Part shown: positions 25,305 to 33,591 of the stretch, one piece after another
Numbering within the stretch: position 1 is the first letter of the stretch
Layout: every line of letters begins with the position of its first letter
Assembly: GCA_038235165.1 (NCBI GenBank)
Contig: JBBSUG010000015.1
Span: 1 to 64,000 of the forward strand
Reading direction: 5' to 3'
DNA length: 64,000 nucleotides
Source of the DNA: GCA-002050365 sp038235165
GTDB lineage: Bacteria; Acidobacteriota; Blastocatellia; Pyrinomonadales; Pyrinomonadaceae
Translations under genes and position numbers: made by a program
The notes under the pieces: model-generated
Seen by the model: only the letters and a program-made list of their open reading frames with translations
Database searches by the model: none
What the model was told of the DNA's origin: nothing

Positions 25305-26188
25305 ATTGTCCGCAGTGTCAAACTCTACTGCTGCCGAACGCGCAGTTCTGCGGTTCGTGCGGTTTCAAAATGCAGGCGCAAACGCTGCCGCCGAATTATC
25401 AGCAGCAGCAACAGCGGCAAAATTCTTCTGGACGTGAAGCATTCAATTTTGATGCCGACAATCGCGGGCAGGGAAGAGGCTACACTTGGGAAATTCAGCA
25501 TCCCGGCTCTTTCGCGCTGGCGATTGTCAATTTGCAGTCCGGTCAGTCAATCTCGGCGGAAGCCGGCGCGATGGTTTCGATGTCATCAAATATTGATCTT
25601 CAATCGGAACTCAAGGGCGGCGTGTTCGGCGCGTTAAAACGTGCCGTCGGCGGCGAATCGGCTTTTGTCTCGACATTTACGGCACAGGGCGGCGTGGGTG
25701 AAGTGACGCTTGCGCCGGGCGCACCGGGCGATGTCGTCGGGATTGAAATGCAGAGTCAAAGATTTATGGTGCAGTCGAGTTCCTATCTCGCCGGGGACAC
25801 GAGTTTAGTCGTTGATACAAAATTCGGCGGCGCGAAATCGTGGATCGGCGGCGAAGGTTTATTTCTGCTGGAAGTAAGCGGAACAGGGTTGTTGCTGGTT
25901 TCATCGTTCGGCGCGATTCACCGCAAAACATTGCGACCCGGCGAACAATACGTCGTGGACACCGGACACCTCGTCGCGTGGGAAGGGCAAATGCAGTATC
26001 AAACGCGAAAAGCCGCGAAAAGCGGTTTTTTCAAAAGTTTCCTGAGTGGCGAAGGTCTGGTCGCGGAATTTTCCGGTCCCGGTGAACTTTTAATTCAAAC
26101 CCGCAATCTGCGAGCTTTTGCCGGTTTGATGAAACCGTTTTTTCCTTCACAAGGCAGCGGCGGCGGCGGATTTAACATAGATTTTTGA
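25301..26188 (+). CDS. Zinc-ribbon plus AIM24-family protein (TIGR00266)
   Basis: A 295-residue protein. Residues 1-25 form a zinc ribbon, CPQCQTLLLPNAQFCGSCG, with two Cys pairs. A Gln-rich linker follows, and from residue about 60 the AIM24 beta-prism domain (ALAIVNLQSGQSISAEAGAMVSMSSNI, GGVFGALKRAVGGESAFVSTF, ending FSGPGELLIQTRNL). AIM24 proteins are widespread, and the bacterial ones have no firm role; a mitochondrial relative helps organise the inner membrane. The ATG overlaps the stop of the LOG gene. Confidence 0.85.
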   Translation: MNCPQCQTLLLPNAQFCGSCGFKMQAQTLPPNYQQQQQRQNSSGREAFNFDADNRGQGRGYTWEIQHPGSFALAIVNLQSGQSISAEAGAMVSMSSNIDLQSELKGGVFGALKRAVGGESAFVSTFTAQGGVGEVTLAPGAPGDVVGIEMQSQRFMVQSSSYLAGDTSLVVDTKFGGAKSWIGGEGLFLLEVSGTGLLLVSSFGAIHRKTLRPGEQYVVDTGHLVAWEGQMQYQTRKAAKSGFFKSFLSGEGLVAEFSGPGELLIQTRNLRAFAGLMKPFFPSQGSGGGGFNIDF

Positions 26189-26206
26189 AGTTAGACAAAT
26201 AAATAT

Positions 26207-28039
26207 TTGTCGCTTTACGATTTCATAATTAAACAAATGATTGTCTTTGGTGAAAAAATACAATCCTCACTTTTGAAAAATAAAGCCGTCGAAATCAGTT
26301 TGAGCGGTCGGTCTGTTTCAAGGGGCATTGCCGTCGGTAAAGTCGTCTGTCTGCACGGGCGTAAGCGTCAGTTTTACCGGATTGAACTGACCGACAGCCT
26401 TCAAATAGAGCGCGAAATTAACCGTTTTCACTCCGCCGTCAATCTGGCGAAAAGTCAGCTTGAGCAGATTTCGAAAGACAAATCTTCCACCAAAGCCAAT
26501 ATTTTCGACACTCATTTGCTGATTGTCGAAGATACATCACTGCTTTCCAAAATCGAAGATCAAATAAAAAACCACAAAGTTAATGCGGAATGGGCGGTTA
26601 AAGTCATCACCGACAGTTATATCGGCGATTACAAAAACATTGCCGACGAGCATTTGCGAGAACGTTATATTGATTTGGAAGATGTCGCCGAACGGCTTCA
26701 AATCGGATTGGGCGGCAGTGGAGATTCCGGTATCAAATTGGAAAAAAATTCGATCATCGTGGCAAAGGAAGTGAGACCCTCAACGCTGATAGAATTGATT
26801 GAAAGCGAACCGCAGGCGATTATCACCGAAAACGGCGGCTGGACATCGCACACTTTTATTCTGGCGCGGGAAATGGGTCTGCCTTCAATCACTGGTGTTA
26901 AAGGAATTCTGCGGCGCGTACAAACTGGCGATGAAATTATCGTTGATGCTTTTGAAGGGCGGGTAATCTTGAATCCGCGCCAAGAAACTCTGCAAAAATA
27001 TCGAACTGTCACCGCCGAGTTTGAAAAAAACGGTCCCGACAATTCACAAATGATCGGGACGAAAACGAAAACACTCGACGGGAAACTGATTAAATTACGC
27101 GCCAATCTCGATCTGCCCAAAGGCTACGCCGAAGCGAAAAAATTCGGCGTTGACGGAATCGGCTTGTACCGTTCCGAATTTTTGTTCAATCAATATAAGG
27201 GTTTTCCATCCGAAACGGAACAAATCGAAGCGTATCGGAAAATTGCTGAAATGGTCGGCGACGAAGGTGTGAAAATTCGCACGTTTGATTTGAATGTCGA
27301 ACAATTAACCGATGAAACAGCGGAAAAAGAAAAAAATCCGGCACTCGGTCTGCGTGCCGTGCGGTTAAGTTTAACTCATTTAGGTGTTTTTCAAACTCAA
27401 TTGCGGGCGTTGCTGCGAGCGGCGGCGGGCAACCAGATCAGCGTCATTTTGCCGATGATTTCGGATGTCGCCGAAATCGTGCGAACGAAAGAAATTCTAG
27501 AAAATGAAAAGGAAAGATTGCGTGAGCAGGGAATTCCGTTCGGTGAATTAAAGCTCGGCGCGATGATTGAAGTCCCGTCGGCAATTTTAACGGCAGACGA
27601 AATCGCCGCCGAAAGTGATTTCTTGTGTCTGGGAACGAATGATTTGGTGCAGTATCTGCTGGCGGTTGACCGCGATAACGAAACGGTCGCCGACTGGTTC
27701 CGCACACTCCATCCGGCGGTTTTGCGTTCGATAAAAATTGTCGTTAAAGCGGCGGACACGGCAGACATTCCCGTCATTGTCTGCGGCGAAATGGCTGGTT
27801 CTCCGGTTTACGTGCCGATTTTAATCGGACTCGGCGTGACCGAACTCAGTATGAACGTCAAATCCATTCCGCGCGTCAAAAAAATAATCACCGGAATCGC
27901 CCTTGAGGAAGCCGGTGAAATAGTTGAAATACTGCAAAAATGCACGACTGCCGATGAAACTGAAAACACGATTGAAAGTTTATATGCCGCAAAATGGTCT
28001 CATCTGTTTCCGGTTCCGCTCTTTCCGTCGAAAAAATAA
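26207..28039 (+). CDS. ptsI: PTS enzyme I-like phosphoenolpyruvate-protein phosphotransferase
   Basis: Takes phosphate from PEP onto a His and passes it to HPr. The 610 residues hold the N-terminal and phospho-His domains (GWTSHTFILAREMGLPSITG, His215) and the C-terminal PEP-binding barrel: GLYRSEFLFNQY, GAMIEVPSAILTADEIA, LGTNDLVQYLLAVDRDN and VCGEMAGSPVYVPILIGLG with the catalytic Cys. The usual R-T-x-D-I-G-G-D-K motif reads RTFDLNVEQ, so the GGDK part is lost. No HPr or EII gene is nearby; a regulatory PTS is possible. The start is uncertain: TTG 26207, or ATG 26237 inside a longer-than-usual N terminus. Confidence 0.85.
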   Translation: MSLYDFIIKQMIVFGEKIQSSLLKNKAVEISLSGRSVSRGIAVGKVVCLHGRKRQFYRIELTDSLQIEREINRFHSAVNLAKSQLEQISKDKSSTKANIFDTHLLIVEDTSLLSKIEDQIKNHKVNAEWAVKVITDSYIGDYKNIADEHLRERYIDLEDVAERLQIGLGGSGDSGIKLEKNSIIVAKEVRPSTLIELIESEPQAIITENGGWTSHTFILAREMGLPSITGVKGILRRVQTGDEIIVDAFEGRVILNPRQETLQKYRTVTAEFEKNGPDNSQMIGTKTKTLDGKLIKLRANLDLPKGYAEAKKFGVDGIGLYRSEFLFNQYKGFPSETEQIEAYRKIAEMVGDEGVKIRTFDLNVEQLTDETAEKEKNPALGLRAVRLSLTHLGVFQTQLRALLRAAAGNQISVILPMISDVAEIVRTKEILENEKERLREQGIPFGELKLGAMIEVPSAILTADEIAAESDFLCLGTNDLVQYLLAVDRDNETVADWFRTLHPAVLRSIKIVVKAADTADIPVIVCGEMAGSPVYVPILIGLGVTELSMNVKSIPRVKKIITGIALEEAGEIVEILQKCTTADETENTIESLYAAKWSHLFPVPLFPSKK

Positions 28040-28225
28040 AAACGCGTTAAAATAAAAAAAACTAAAATAAACAATCCTTTGACTCTTTATAAAATCAGAG
28101 GCATTCACGCCTGAGATTTGATACTTGCTCTAAAACCATTTGTGGATTATCTTAGTCATAATCCCACTAAAATTTGAAAGTCGTCCGATTACCTGCTTGA
28201 TAATCGAGAGGCTGTTTAATCAGTT
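28040..28225 (+). other. Leader region of the polysaccharide export gene
   Basis: 186 bases without a gene. TCAGAGGC-ATTCAC-GCCTGA near 28095-28114 and GTGGATTAT / ATAATCCCAC near 28142-28167 can form small hairpins, with no T-run after them. I cannot assign them to a known riboswitch or terminator. Confidence 0.3.
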
Positions 28226-29281
28226 ATGTTTAAGAAATTACTAAATAACCCTATTTCGCCGGTTCGTCTTCATCAAAGTTTGATGTTTAATGCAGCATTT
28301 GTTTTGTGCGCCGTCTTTTTGTTCGTCGCCGGCAGTTCGGCGCAAACGTCGCCGGAAACCGCCAAACAAGTGAATTTCCGTTACTCGCAAAACCCGAAAA
28401 TCAAGGCAAAACCAATTGATAATTCCGCGAAAAAAGTAAATTCCGTCCCCGCTAACAATCAAAACGACAATTTTGCAAGCCGTTCGGTCGCGTCGAAAAC
28501 GCTTGAAATTGCTAAACGCGCCGCCGCCGCCGTGTCGCCGACGGAAACCTATAAAGTTGATTCCGGCGATGTGCTGCTCATCAGTCTGCAAAATGTTCCG
28601 GGCAAAGCGACAAATTATTTTACCGTTTTGACTGACGGGACAATTGATTATCCGCTTGCCGGGGAAATGGTGGCAGTGCAGGGTTTAACCGCTGAAGAAG
28701 TTGAAGACAAGTTAAAAGTAAAAATAAAACTCTATGAAAATTTAGAGATCAGTGTCAAGGTGCGTGAATTTTCCAGCCACAAATACACCGTTCTCGGACT
28801 GGTCGAAAAAGCCGGTGAAAAATCGCTGCAACGCGAAGCTATGCCGCTTTATGTGGTCAGAGCAGAATCCATTACCCAGCCGCAGGCTGCAATTGCGGTC
28901 ATCAAACGTGCCAGTGGAGAAACGGAGACGCTCAATTTGAACGAGCCGAAATCGGATGAGGTACTGATTTTTCCGGGCGATTTAATCGAGTTCAAAGCTG
29001 CCGATGCCGCCAAAGTCACAGCTCAAAATTCGCAATTCTATTATATGGGCGGTGATGTCAATTCCGTTGGGCAGAAAGACTTTCATCCCGGCATCACGTT
29101 GACGCAGGCTATTTTGGCTTCCGGCGGCTTGAAAAAAGCGACTGTCAGAAAAATAATCATCCGGCGGAACAATCAGGAAGGACTGCTTTCATCGCTCGAG
29201 TTCGATTTGAATTCGATCAAGAACGGCAATCAGCCCGATCCCGTTTTGCAAACCGGCGACACGATTGAAATTGGAAACTGA
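28226..29281 (+). CDS. Polysaccharide export (Wza/SLBB-type) protein
   Basis: A 351-residue exported protein. The N terminus has a hydrophobic signal (FNAAFVLCAVFLFVAGSSAQ). After a disordered linker, YKVDSGDVLLISLQNVPGKA at about residue 110 starts the Poly_export domain, continuing LTDGTIDYPLAGEMVAVQGLTAEEVEDKL; two SLBB-like beta-grasp segments follow (HKYTVLGLVEKAGEKSL and YYMGGDVNSVGQKDFHPGITLTQAI). Relatives form the outer-membrane or periplasmic exit channel for capsule or exopolysaccharide. No glycosyltransferase cluster is next to it, which is unusual. Confidence 0.85.
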   Translation: MFKKLLNNPISPVRLHQSLMFNAAFVLCAVFLFVAGSSAQTSPETAKQVNFRYSQNPKIKAKPIDNSAKKVNSVPANNQNDNFASRSVASKTLEIAKRAAAAVSPTETYKVDSGDVLLISLQNVPGKATNYFTVLTDGTIDYPLAGEMVAVQGLTAEEVEDKLKVKIKLYENLEISVKVREFSSHKYTVLGLVEKAGEKSLQREAMPLYVVRAESITQPQAAIAVIKRASGETETLNLNEPKSDEVLIFPGDLIEFKAADAAKVTAQNSQFYYMGGDVNSVGQKDFHPGITLTQAILASGGLKKATVRKIIIRRNNQEGLLSSLEFDLNSIKNGNQPDPVLQTGDTIEIGN

Positions 29282-29351
29282 ACGGATGTCGGTTATCGGT
29301 TTTTACAGACAACCGTTTTTGTAAAAACTTGCCGTAAATTTCAAAACTGAA

Positions 29352-29384
29352 TTGTTAATGTTGAACAATTTTTGCTAATATAAT
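29352..29384 (+). promoter_or_regulatory. Probable rnpB promoter
   Basis: A consensus -10 TATAAT at 29379-29384 predicts transcription from about 29391, agreeing with the folded start of the RNA. The -35 region is weak: TTGTTA (29352-29357) and TTGAAC (29361-29366) are both off the usual spacing. Confidence 0.5.
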
Positions 29385-29392
29385 CAAGCCTT

Positions 29393-29799
29393 GCAGAGAG
29401 GCAAGTCGGGCAGTCGCTTTTATTTCACGATAAAAGAGGAAAGTCCGAACACCGAAGAGCAGCGAGCCGGATAACGTCCGGGCATTCGGTCGCAAGACCG
29501 GGTGACGACAAGTGCAGCAGAAAATAAACCAGCCACTTCGGTGGTGATGGGTGAAATGGTGCGGTAAGAGCGCACCGGCGCGTTTGGTAACAAGTGCGGC
29601 TGGGTAAACTCCTCGCGGTGCAAGACCAAATAGGGAAACGCTTTTTGATTGGGCGGCTCGTCCAAAAGTGCGGAGAAATTCGCGCGGCGTTTCCGGGTAG
29701 GTCGCTTGAGCGGTTCGGTAACGAACAGCCTAGATGAATGATTGCCATCTGTTTTTTTAACAGATACAAAACTCGGCTTACAGACTTGTCTCACTGCAC
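29393..29799 (+). ncRNA. rnpB: RNase P RNA, bacterial type A-like
   Basis: Catalytic RNA that trims the 5' leaders of tRNAs. The universally conserved pieces are all present and in order: GAGGAAAGTCCGAACACC (29433-29450), the GGTGAAATGGTGCGGTAAGA block with GCGCACCGG, AAACTCCTCGCGGTGCAAGA followed by CCAAATAGGG, and the 3' CCTAGATGAATGATTGCC with ACAAAACTCGGCTTACAGAC. The ends pair as P1 (GAGAGGCAAGT with ACTTGTCTC, extended by TGCAG with CTGCA). A T-run follows at 29804. Length of about 400 bases is normal. Confidence 0.95.
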
Positions 29800-29854
29800 G
29801 GTACTTTTTTCGTAAATCACAATAGAATCCAGAAGGAGTAATCAAAAAATATTT

Positions 29855-30127
29855 ATGGCAAACCGTAAAGGTGTGTTTATCGGGGCGTATGTTCCGAACG
29901 AATTAAAAGAATCTCTGCGCCGGAGAGCGGCGGCGGAGCATCGGACACTATCACAAGAGATCACCCGCATTTTAGTTGAAGCAGTTCACGGCAAAGGACT
30001 TCCGGCAGGCAGCGTTGACCGCCGCACAACGAACGCGATTCCGCGCCGCCGCGCTACCGATCCGCAGACCAGACGACGGGCGGAAGATTTACCCTACGTC
30101 TCGCCGAATGAACCGACGGAAGAGTAA
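29855..30127 (+). CDS. Small ribbon-helix-helix (Arc/CopG-like) protein
   Basis: A 90-residue basic protein. Residues about 5-45 (KGVFIGAYVPNELKESLRRR, then HRTLSQEITRILVEAV) fit a ribbon-helix-helix DNA-binding fold: a beta strand, a helix and a second helix with the S-Q-E-I-T pattern. The C-terminal half is Arg/Pro-rich and probably disordered. No toxin gene adjoins it, so an antitoxin role is not supported; a DNA- or RNA-binding role is possible. AGAAGGAG lies 16 bases before the ATG, farther than usual. It starts just after rnpB. Confidence 0.7.
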   Translation: MANRKGVFIGAYVPNELKESLRRRAAAEHRTLSQEITRILVEAVHGKGLPAGSVDRRTTNAIPRRRATDPQTRRRAEDLPYVSPNEPTEE

Positions 30128-30137
30128 ATCGTGTTGG

Positions 30138-30249
30138 TTTTTAGGTTTTGTTTTTTAGTCTCGAAATGATGTTTGTTTAATAATATCTAATTATTAAGGA
30201 TTTGCAGCAAGGAGAGAAACTAAAATAAACAAAACCGAAAACTAAAATC
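30138..30249. repeat. Heptad repeat element with inverted arms after the RHH gene
   Basis: Left arm 30138-30165 reads TTTTTAG, GTTTTGT, TTTTTAG, TCTCGAA. The inverted right arm 30219-30249 reads ACTAAAA, TAAACAA, AACCGAA, AACTAAA. Confidence 0.5.
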
Positions 30250-30279
30250 ATCCACAAAAATCAACTCTCCAAAATAAAA

Positions 30280-30323
30280 AAGAGCGTCACCAACAATGTA
30301 AACGGTGACGCTTTTCGCTTTTT
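30280..30323 (+). terminator. Intrinsic terminator, possibly bidirectional
   Basis: Stem GCGTCACC / GGTGACGC (30284-30291 and 30304-30311) is preceded by an A-run and followed by TTTTCGCTTTTT. It separates the RHH gene from the TPR gene. Confidence 0.7.
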
Positions 30324-30351
30324 GGCGTGTGGTTTGTTAAAATTTTTATGA

Positions 30352-31095
30352 ATGAATACAAAGAATTTCTGGCTTTCGATAGTTGCAGTGATCATCAGTT
30401 TTGGCGGTGGATTTCTTTTGGCGAATGCACTGAACCGCAATGAAATCAGCACGCTTCAGGCTGAAAATGCCCGTCTTAAAACGGCGCAGGATACGCAGAA
30501 ACAGGACGAAGCGGAATTGTCGCTGTCCGGTGACGAAATAAAACAAAAAATCGCCGAAGCCGACCAAAATCCGACGAATTTCGCGTTTCAGAGAAGTTTG
30601 GGAGTCGCGCTTTACAATTACGCTTCGATGAAGCAGGACACCGATTTGCTGAATGAGATATCAAGAATTCTAATGCGTGTTTACGAAAACAATCCCAAAG
30701 ATGCCGATGTTGCTGCCACGCTCGGCAATATCAATTTTGACATCGGTTATGTGAAGAAAAACAACGAAAGTTTTCAAAAAGCGCGGGAATTTTACCAAAA
30801 ATCATTAGACCAAAAACCGAATGACGCGAACGTCAGAACGGATTTGGGGCTAACTTATTTTCTGGCAAATCCGCCCGAAACCGACAAAGCGATTACGGAA
30901 GTTCAAAAATCATTGGCAATTGATTCAAAACACGAAAAATCATTGCAGGTGATGACTCAGGCACTGGTCAGCAAAGATAAATTGCCGGAAGCCGCCAAAT
31001 ACTTGACTCGTTTGGAGGCGGTGAATCCGAACAATTCAACGATTCCCGACTTGTCGGCAAAGATCAAACAAAACGAGGATAATGTGCCGAAGTGA
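30352..31095 (+). CDS. Membrane-anchored TPR protein
   Basis: A 247-residue protein with one N-terminal membrane helix (FWLSIVAVIISFGGGFLLANAL), a short coiled coil, then about four tetratricopeptide repeats from residue about 60 (NFAFQRSLGVALYNYA, DADVAATLGNINFDIG, NANVRTDLGLTYFLA, EKSLQVMTQALVSKDKLPEA). The layout resembles NrfG/CcmI-type TPR proteins, but no cytochrome c maturation genes are nearby, so it is left as a scaffold of unknown partner. It overlaps the next gene by GTGA. Confidence 0.8.
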   Translation: MNTKNFWLSIVAVIISFGGGFLLANALNRNEISTLQAENARLKTAQDTQKQDEAELSLSGDEIKQKIAEADQNPTNFAFQRSLGVALYNYASMKQDTDLLNEISRILMRVYENNPKDADVAATLGNINFDIGYVKKNNESFQKAREFYQKSLDQKPNDANVRTDLGLTYFLANPPETDKAITEVQKSLAIDSKHEKSLQVMTQALVSKDKLPEAAKYLTRLEAVNPNNSTIPDLSAKIKQNEDNVPK

Positions 31096-31382
31096 CAAAA
31101 TTGTTGGTCATTTTAACTGTCCTGTTTTTTATTCTCGTGCTGCTCGCCCGTCGTTACCGGCGCGAGGTTCACGCCGCACGGTATGTCTGGCGATGGAACA
31201 AAAAAAAGCGGCTGGCATCCGATCCGCCTGAAAAACAAATTACGAAAACAGAAAATCTCAACGATACACAACTTGTCAGATGCGCCAAATGCGGAGTTTG
31301 GACACCGCGAAAGAATAACTTGAGTTTACATTCAAATATATTTTATTGTTCGTCAACTTGTGTGGAAAATACAATGGTTTAA
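31092..31382 (+). CDS. PP0621-like small membrane protein with Cys pairs
   Basis: A 96-residue protein with an N-terminal membrane helix (LLVILTVLFFILVLLARRYR) and a C-terminal zinc-binding-like module: LVRCAKCGVWTPRKN and IFYCSSTCVEN, two Cys pairs separated by about 20 residues. This arrangement matches the PP0621 family of conserved hypothetical proteins. GTG start overlaps the stop of the TPR gene, so the two are expressed together. Function unknown. Confidence 0.75.
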   Translation: MTKLLVILTVLFFILVLLARRYRREVHAARYVWRWNKKKRLASDPPEKQITKTENLNDTQLVRCAKCGVWTPRKNNLSLHSNIFYCSSTCVENTMV

Positions 31383-31474
31383 TTATTCCAAATTCCAAAT
31401 TTTAAAAATTATAATTTTTCAATGAACTTGTAACCCAAATATTAAATTTGGAATTTGGAATCTGGAATTTGAAG
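31383..31474. repeat. Heptad repeat element with inverted arms between convergent genes
   Basis: Left arm 31383-31410 reads TTATTCC, AAATTCC, AAATTTT, AAAAATT. The inverted right arm 31444-31474 reads AAATTTG, GAATTTG, GAATCTG, GAATTTG. It fills the gap between the PP0621-like gene and the end of the prepilin peptidase gene. Confidence 0.7.
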
Positions 31475-32371
31475 CTATTTCGGTAAGAACGTCTGTACAT
31501 ACCAACCGATTAATTGATTGCCGAACAAAAGGGCGATGATTGAGCCGATGCCGAGAAAGATGCCGAACGGAATTTGCGCTTGAAAGTCTTTTTCTTTTTG
31601 CCGTGCAATGACCGCGATTCCAATGATCGCGCCGGTGAACGCGCCGAGAAAGATCGTCAGCAGCGTCAACCTCCAACCGAGCAGTACGCCGACGGCGAAC
31701 ATCATTTTGACATCGCCCAGACCCATCGCCTCAACTCCGCGCAGCCGTTTCCAAAGTTCACCGACCGCCCACAACGAGCCGCCGCCGACTAATGCGCCCA
31801 ACGCCGCCCCGACCAGCGAAACGAGCCACATTGGGGAATCGTACATTTGATTGAGCGGCGATATGTTCAAATCGGAGAAGTAAGCAGCTGAATCGAAAAT
31901 CGGTAGCAACAGACGCACGAGCAGCGCAAAGACGAGCAGCGGATAAGTAATTACGTTCGGCAGAATCATATTTTCCGCGTCAATAAATATCAGTGCGACT
32001 ATCGCGGCGACAAAAATAAGGCTGACCGGCAGAAATAAATTAAAGCCGATCTGCCAAAATACCAACACGAAAAGCAGTGCGGTTAAAAGTTCGACCGCCG
32101 GGTACCGCGCGGAAATCGGATTTTTGCAGTTGCGGCATTTCCCACCCAAAAAAAGCCAGCTTAAAAGCGGAATATTATCGTAAGGTTTGATCGGGTTTTG
32201 ACACTGCGGGCAAGCCGAATTTGGAAAAATGATTGACAGTTCGTTCGGGACGCGGTGAATTACGACGTTCAAAAAACTGCCGACCGCCGCGCCGAACACG
32301 AAAACAAAAATATAACCGGCAATTTCGGGCAAGCCCGTCAGTTCATAAAGAGAAGATAACAAAATGTGCAT
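31475..32371 (-). CDS. pilD: Prepilin peptidase/N-methyltransferase
   Basis: A24-family aspartic protease that cleaves and N-methylates type IV pilin-like prepilins at the cytoplasmic membrane. The 298-residue protein has about eight membrane helices. The zinc-binding Cys pairs are CPQC and CRNC, in the N-terminal DiS_P_DiS domain (residues about 45-80); the two catalytic Asp sites are in FIDAENMILPN and GLGDVKMMFAVG. GAGG six bases before the ATG supports the start at 32371. No pilin genes adjoin it. Confidence 0.93.
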   Translation of the reverse strand: MHILLSSLYELTGLPEIAGYIFVFVFGAAVGSFLNVVIHRVPNELSIIFPNSACPQCQNPIKPYDNIPLLSWLFLGGKCRNCKNPISARYPAVELLTALLFVLVFWQIGFNLFLPVSLIFVAAIVALIFIDAENMILPNVITYPLLVFALLVRLLLPIFDSAAYFSDLNISPLNQMYDSPMWLVSLVGAALGALVGGGSLWAVGELWKRLRGVEAMGLGDVKMMFAVGVLLGWRLTLLTIFLGAFTGAIIGIAVIARQKEKDFQAQIPFGIFLGIGSIIALLFGNQLIGWYVQTFLPK

Positions 32372-32467
32372 TAAGACCTCAATGATATTATGAAATTTTC
32401 AGAGTTGAGCAGGAGGGGTAACGTGGGTAAGCAAACGGACAAAATTAAAAAGGCAAAAATTAAAACC

Positions 32468-32513
32468 GGAAAATTACCGATAAAATTTATTTTTATCGGT
32501 AATTCCTTTTATT
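32468..32513 (-). terminator. Terminator hairpin after the FecR-like gene
   Basis: A perfect 14-bp stem AATTACCGATAAAA / TTTTATCGGTAATT (32472-32485 and 32491-32504) with a 5-base loop. On the minus strand it is followed by TTTTCCGGTTTTAATTTTT; on the plus strand by CCTTTTATT, so it may work both ways. Confidence 0.65.
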
Positions 32514-32587
32514 GATTGCCTTCAATAAACAATCAAACAACATCATAACTCTTTAATGCGAAAAGATAAAGAATTTTTTTGGCACGT

Positions 32588-33286
32588 TTATCTGATCGGG
32601 CTGACATTTGAATTGTTGTCACTGCCGCCGCCGGATAAACTTAGAGCCGCAATAAGAGCCGCCGCGCCTGCCGCGCCTAAAACTATGTAGATCAGACTAT
32701 TTGAATTCGCGCCGCCTGCATTGTTATTCTTTTTGGCGGGATCGGCATCAGCGTTTTGAGCCGGATAAGTTTGTCCGGCGATGACCAGAATGCCGTTGAA
32801 AAGAACCTCGCCTGCCAGGACATTGACCTGAGTTTTGTTGTCAATTAAATTGACGACGAAGACATTTTCGTTGTTTACATCTGAAGCGGTAATCGCGCCC
32901 TCCGGAGTTAAAATATTGAATTTCGTGAAGGGCAGCGCGTCAACCGTCATATTTCCCTTCAAAAAATCGCCGGAAATACTCGCATTTTCAAAATACAAAT
33001 TCATCTTTGAGGCGGGCGAAATTTTAATGATTCCGGTTTTGGGCAGTGAAATTTTAGCCGCCGTCTGCACCGGAGTTTCAATGTCCGCCGGTGACATCAC
33101 TGAACGACCGCTGACCACCCGTTCACCGTTGAGCGTGATAAATTGGTCGCCGCCGACCGAAGCGTTATTTTCGATGGTCAATTCACCCATTAGTTTTTCC
33201 TGGGCGTGGACGACATTCGGGCAGACGGAAAAAAACAAACCTAGTGACAAAAGTAGTGAAAAGATTGTGTATTTTGAGTATTTCAT
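32588..33286 (-). CDS. Secreted FecR-like protein with C-terminal membrane helix
   Basis: A 232-residue exported protein. A signal peptide ends near residue 29 (VVHAQEK). The middle resembles the FecR beta-rich region: residues about 35-185 with GGDQFITLNGERVVSGRSVMSP, LPKTGIIKISPASKMNLYFENASISGDF and NVLAGEVLFNGILVIAGQTY. Near the C terminus, LIYIVLGAAGAAALIAALSLSGGG is a membrane anchor after a low-complexity Asn/Lys linker. Similar proteins are common in Acidobacteria, with no assigned function. It lacks the sigma-factor neighbour of a true FecR. Confidence 0.65.
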   Translation of the reverse strand: MKYSKYTIFSLLLSLGLFFSVCPNVVHAQEKLMGELTIENNASVGGDQFITLNGERVVSGRSVMSPADIETPVQTAAKISLPKTGIIKISPASKMNLYFENASISGDFLKGNMTVDALPFTKFNILTPEGAITASDVNNENVFVVNLIDNKTQVNVLAGEVLFNGILVIAGQTYPAQNADADPAKKNNNAGGANSNSLIYIVLGAAGAAALIAALSLSGGGSDNNSNVSPIR

Positions 33287-33591
33287 ATTTTAGATTTTGT
33301 TCTTGATTTTGAGCAGCCAACCCAATTTTAGAACATTCGATGTCTATTTTGCTAATGCGGAATAAAATTCGGTTTGTGGAACATTAGTAAGGAAGGTGCT
33401 AACTTTGGTGTGACTTTTAAGTTTTTATTGAGCAATTGAATAAACATCACCTGAAAAAAAACCATTGTTTGGTTAGATATTAATTCGTTAAATAAAATCG
33501 AATTCCAAAAATTTTGTTCACCTGTCAAAGCCAAAAACAAACAATCTTTTTGAAAAGTTCCTTTGCACATCTTGCTCCGTCGGAGAAAATT
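33287..33591. other. 305-base divergent intergenic region
   Basis: Upstream region shared by the FecR-like and delta-60 genes. It is AT-rich. I see no hairpin, no repeat family member and no promoter with both boxes in good agreement. Confidence 0.5.

Noticed and set aside
29855..30127. RHH protein as an antitoxin of a toxin-antitoxin pair
   Set aside because: No small toxin gene is adjacent on either side.
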